From the NCBI GenBank assembly GCA_016285615.1, contig JAEERB010000100.1, positions 1 through 8,793 on the forward strand: a stretch of 8,793 nucleotides of DNA. The letters run 5' to 3'. The notes beneath the pieces were generated by a model, which had not been told where the DNA came from, made no database searches, and saw only the letters and a program-made list of their open reading frames with translations. Shown piece after piece: positions 6,900 through 8,793 of the stretch. Position 1 is the first letter of the stretch. The number at the start of each line of letters is the position of its first letter. This DNA comes from Bacteroidales bacterium. GTDB taxonomy: Bacteria; Bacteroidota; Bacteroidia; Bacteroidales; WCHB1-69. The position numbers were made by a program, and so were the translations under genes.

Positions 6900-6955
6900 T
6901 TCTTTGGCTGTTCTTTGACTGTTCTTTGGGTAAAACCAAAGAACAGTCAAAGAAC
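6900..6955. repeat. 20-base perfect inverted repeat built from TTCTTTG direct repeats
   Basis: Three 11-base direct units begin at 6900, 6911 and 6922, each starting TTCTTTG (the first two read TTCTTTGGCTG and TTCTTTGACTG). The last two belong to the left arm of a perfect inverted repeat: arms 6910-6929 and 6936-6955, loop GTAAAA. The element therefore carries five copies of TTCTTTG, three forward and two reversed. It is AT-rich and lacks a T-run, so it is more like a multi-site protein-binding element than a terminator. Function unknown. Confidence 0.75.
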
Positions 6956-7123
6956 AAACGGTAACTAATTGAAAATCAGAACCACTTTTTGGGCATCTTT
7001 TGGCCGTCCACTGGTGCATGGTACAAAGGATTCATTACGACCAGGCTTACAGTGCTTGTCCCCCAGGCGATGTTATACAGAGAAACCACCCGACAGTGTC
7101 AACAAGTATATAGTTTCCTTTTT

Positions 7124-7164
7124 GGGGAGGGGCGATGCCCGAGGATTAGCCCGACATCCTCCCC
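7124..7164. repeat. GC-rich inverted repeat
   Basis: GGGGAGG (7124-7130) and CCTCCCC (7158-7164) are perfect 7-base arms around a 27-base interior that itself contains GGGC-GAT-GCCC. It lies in the GC-richer block of the intergenic region. It may be chance in GC-rich sequence or a hairpin in a decayed gene. Confidence 0.35.
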
Positions 7165-7257
7165 GACCGCCTCGTGCACCAGGCGCTGACAATTGCACAG
7201 AAGGTGGACAAAATGATCGCTGGCCGCGTAAAGAAGAAGGGCTCAAAAACCAAGTAA
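7150..7257 (+). pseudogene. Possible decayed gene 3' end
   Basis: After a TAG at 7147-7149 the frame reads PDILPDRLVHQALTIAQK, then VDKMIAGRVKKKGSKTK and TAA: 35 residues of well-balanced, protein-like sequence ending in a basic tail. It has no good start codon, and the open frames upstream are short and in other frames. It looks like the C-terminus of a lost gene rather than random DNA, but I do not recognise the family. The surrounding block from about 7000 has similar GC-rich composition and may be the rest of the remnant. Confidence 0.22.
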
Positions 7258-7393
7258 TTAACCAATGACACTATCACAATCACAGTATCAAATTAAAAAA
7301 AAGGATATCACCCCCCCCTTCTTTATGCTATATAACTGATTAATAATTAATAAAATATATAAGAAATAAAGAAATTGATACCCCTCGAAAAAA

Positions 7394-7419
7394 CAACTGT
7401 CAGATTGTCAACTGTCAGA
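7394..7419. repeat. Two copies of an 11-base direct repeat
   Basis: CAACTGTCAGA occurs at 7394-7404 and 7409-7419, separated by TTGTC (15-base period, about one and a half helical turns). It could be a pair of protein-binding half-sites or a small duplication. It lies in an AT-rich intergenic patch. Confidence 0.45.
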
Positions 7420-7457
7420 ATTCTGAAATCAATAATCACCTAAAAAGCAAAGAAACA

Positions 7458-7535
7458 ATGAAATACGATATCAGCAAACCATCGGCACCCCAGATGCCGA
7501 ACCTCGGAAATGGGACAAAATGTGTCAAAATTTAA
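7458..7535 (+). CDS. Possible 25-aa ORF or gene fragment
   Basis: ATG at 7458 after an A-rich leader (AAAGAAACA) opens MKYDISKPSAPQMPNLGNGT, then KCVKI and TAA. The start context looks like other Bacteroidetes starts, and the composition is more protein-like than its surroundings. No family is recognised. It may be the N-terminus of a truncated gene or chance. Confidence 0.18.
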   Translation: MKYDISKPSAPQMPNLGNGTKCVKI

Positions 7536-7718
7536 CTCTTTAAGGTGCAAAATACACACTCGAAACCCTCGTTTCGATGCTTTTCCCCCCTCCTTGGAGC
7601 ACATGTAAGCTGTTCTGAAATTCATCATTCCAACCTCAATTGGCAGGATCCGTGCAGCATGATGGCCAACCAGGTGGCCGAAACGGGCGGCAACAATCCA
7701 GAACAATCGCGACCAACT

Positions 7719-7773
7719 TTGAACCTTGAACCTTGAACTTTGATCTTTGATCTTTGAACCTTGAACTTTGAAC
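7719..7773. repeat. Heptamer tandem repeat (TTGAACY / TTGATCT), about 8 copies
   Basis: Eight successive 7-base units: TTGAACC, TTGAACC, TTGAACT, TTGATCT, TTGATCT, TTGAACC, TTGAACT and a final TTGAAC. Imperfect heptamers of this type recur in intergenic DNA of Bacteroidales genomes. The array ends 9 bases before the -7 box of the MFS promoter and so covers the -33 region. Confidence 0.85.
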
Positions 7774-7790
7774 AAAAAAATGTACTTTTG
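7760..7790 (+). promoter_or_regulatory. Promoter of the MFS transporter gene
   Basis: TACTTTTG (7783-7790) matches the -7 consensus TAnnTTTG. At the right distance (19 bases) upstream lies CTTG (7760-7763), a one-mismatch -33 box supplied by the heptamer array. The exact TTTG at 7767-7770 is too close (12 bases). Transcription would start near 7797, leaving an AT-rich leader of about 45 bases with no Shine-Dalgarno sequence. Confidence 0.6.
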
Positions 7791-7841
7791 CGGCTTCAAA
7801 TATCGGAAATAATATAATTTCAAACTAAATAAATAAACATT

Positions 7842-8793
7842 ATGACAGAAAAACTACAAACTTTGAGAGACAGCGCGGCCATGAGATGGACAGCGTTGTT
7901 GCTGTTGGCTCTGGCCATGTTCTGCTCCTACATTTTCATGGACATCCTCTCCCCCATCAAAGACCTGATGCAATCGACAAGAGGCTGGGATTCCACCGCT
8001 TTCGGTACCATGCAGGGTGCGGAGACGTTCCTGAACGTGTTCGTATTCTTCCTCATCTTCGCCGGTATCATCCTCGACAAGATGGGTGTGAGATTCACGG
8101 CGGTATTGTCCGGTACGGTGATGCTTATCGGCGGTTTGATCAAGTACTATGCCGTCACAGAAGCCTTCATGGGCAGCGGTGTTGAAACTTGGTTCACCAA
8201 CCACCTCAACTACATCCCCGGTTTCCAGGAACTTGGCGTGGCTCCGTTCTATGAGGGAATGCCTGCTTCCGCGAAAGTGGCCGCCGTCGGTTTCATGATT
8301 TTCGGTTGCGGTGTGGAAATGGCCGGCATCACGGTCTCCCGCGGTATCGTGAAATGGTTCAAGGGTCGTGAGACAGCTCTCGCTATGGGTTCTGAGATGG
8401 CTCTCGCCCGTCTGGGTGTTGCTACCTGCATGATCTTCTCACCCTTCTTCGCCAAGTTGGGCGGCACGATTGACGTTTCCCGTTCCGTGGCTTTCGGCGT
8501 GGTGCTCCTCTGTATCGCTTTGATGATGTTCATCGTCTATTTCTTCATGGACAAGAAGTTAGACGCTCAAACCGGTGAAGCCGAAGAGAAAGACGATCCG
8601 TTCAAGGTATCCGACATTGGCAAGATCCTCTCTTCCGGTGGTTTTTGGTTGGTGGCTCTCCTCTGCGTGCTTTACTACAGCGCCATCTTCCCGTTCCAGA
8701 AATATGCCGTGAACATGCTGCAGTGCAACCTCACGCTCACCGAGGCCGACATCAACACGTTCTGGGGCGGCAGCTCTGTGACCATCATCCAAT
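7842..8793 (+). CDS. MFS transporter, N-terminal 317 residues (runs off right edge)
   Basis: Inner-membrane secondary transporter of the major facilitator superfamily; substrate not predictable from this part. The open frame starts MTEKLQTLRDSAAMRW at ATG 7842 and has no stop up to the window end. Visible features: TM1 at about 16-36 (ALLLLALAMFCSYIF); TM2 at about 62-78, followed by the MFS signature loop G-IIL-DKMGVR (75-84, matching GxxxDRxGxR); TM3 at about 86-103; an extended loop (105-142) rich in aromatics; TM4 at about 145-163; the conserved WFKGRETALAMG (172-183) before TM5; TM6 at about 216-235; and the charged central loop DAQTGEAEEKDD (241-252) between the two halves. This layout resembles Bacteroidetes MFS proteins related to MFSD1, an inferred similarity. 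The start is supported by the promoter 45 bases upstream and the AT-rich leader. It is transcribed away from the restriction operon. Confidence 0.9.
   Translation, partial: MTEKLQTLRDSAAMRWTALLLLALAMFCSYIFMDILSPIKDLMQSTRGWDSTAFGTMQGAETFLNVFVFFLIFAGIILDKMGVRFTAVLSGTVMLIGGLIKYYAVTEAFMGSGVETWFTNHLNYIPGFQELGVAPFYEGMPASAKVAAVGFMIFGCGVEMAGITVSRGIVKWFKGRETALAMGSEMALARLGVATCMIFSPFFAKLGGTIDVSRSVAFGVVLLCIALMMFIVYFFMDKKLDAQTGEAEEKDDPFKVSDIGKILSSGGFWLVALLCVLYYSAIFPFQKYAVNMLQCNLTLTEADINTFWGGSSVTIIQ

Larger units (their letters stand above)
6577..7718. other. Long intergenic stretch without a convincing gene
   Basis: About 1.1 kb between the divergent restriction operon and the MFS gene. All frames are broken or have unconvincing composition. 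It holds several inverted repeats (annotated separately), an 11-base direct repeat, poly-C and poly-A runs (7286-7320), a very AT-rich patch (about 7321-7375), and a GC-richer block (about 7000-7257) that may be decayed coding sequence. Small perfect hairpins also lie at 7482-7500 (TCGGCA/TGCCGA) and 7560-7577 (TCGAAAC/GTTTCGA). No tRNA, rRNA, CRISPR array or insertion sequence was recognised. Confidence 0.6.

Noticed and set aside
6910..6955. The 20-base palindrome as an intrinsic terminator
   Set aside because: The stem is AT-rich and no T-run follows on either strand.
6900..7773. CRISPR array
   Set aside because: Repeat units are 7-11 bases long and contiguous, without spacers of regular length, and no cas gene is present.
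7440..7823. 127-codon minus-strand open frame over the heptamer repeat
   Set aside because: It reads through the tandem repeat and the MFS promoter, has uneven composition, and no recognised domain. A stretch around GMMNFRTAY looks protein-like but is not enough.
7854..8792. Minus-strand and alternative plus-strand frames over the MFS gene
   Set aside because: The frame from ATG 7842 is open to the window end, has membrane segments and the GxxxDKxGxR loop; the others are shadows.

Overview
The window looks like chromosomal DNA of a Bacteroidales bacterium (Prevotella/Bacteroides-like). Three start regions carry the Bacteroidetes promoter pattern (TTTG, 19-20 bases, TAnnTTTG), most gene starts have no clear Shine-Dalgarno sequence, and the M23 peptidase and MFS transporter resemble Bacteroidetes forms. 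The genus is an inference from style, not from a marker gene.

Layout. (1) Positions 1-3051, minus strand: an apparent three-gene operon, read right to left, behind a clear promoter. It holds dihydrolipoamide dehydrogenase (lpdA), a 324-residue protein with a DUF4236-like N-terminus, and the N-terminal part of a membrane-anchored M23 peptidase that runs off the left edge. The last two genes overlap by 4 bases. (2) Positions 3096-6576, minus strand: an AT-richer restriction-modification unit, read right to left, of promoter, fused nuclease/N6-adenine methyltransferase (BcgI-like A subunit), two-domain specificity subunit (B subunit), a small coiled-coil lipoprotein and an intrinsic terminator. 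The specificity gene has an in-frame TAA at codon 28, so it is annotated as a pseudogene or a split gene. (3) Positions 6577-7718: about 1.1 kb without a convincing gene, containing several inverted and direct repeats and a GC-richer block that may be decayed coding DNA. (4) Positions 7719-8793, plus strand: a seven-base tandem repeat that runs into the promoter of an MFS transporter, whose reading frame is open to the right edge.

How the genes work together. The A subunit carries both a PD-(D/E)XK-type nuclease motif and the methyltransferase motifs. The B subunit has two similar target-recognition halves, and its length of about 342 codons is close to that of BcgI B. No separate HsdR gene is present. 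This fits a type IIB system that would methylate a bipartite site and cut on both sides of it. The stop codon in the first recognition half would disable or alter the system unless it is bypassed, corrected, or a base-call error. The other genes (lpdA, the envelope peptidase and the MFS transporter) look like ordinary host functions.

The best candidates for new biology are the interrupted specificity gene, the nested inverted repeat and the operator-like palindrome at the start of the A-subunit gene, the coiled-coil lipoprotein attached to the restriction operon, and the heptamer array lying on a promoter.
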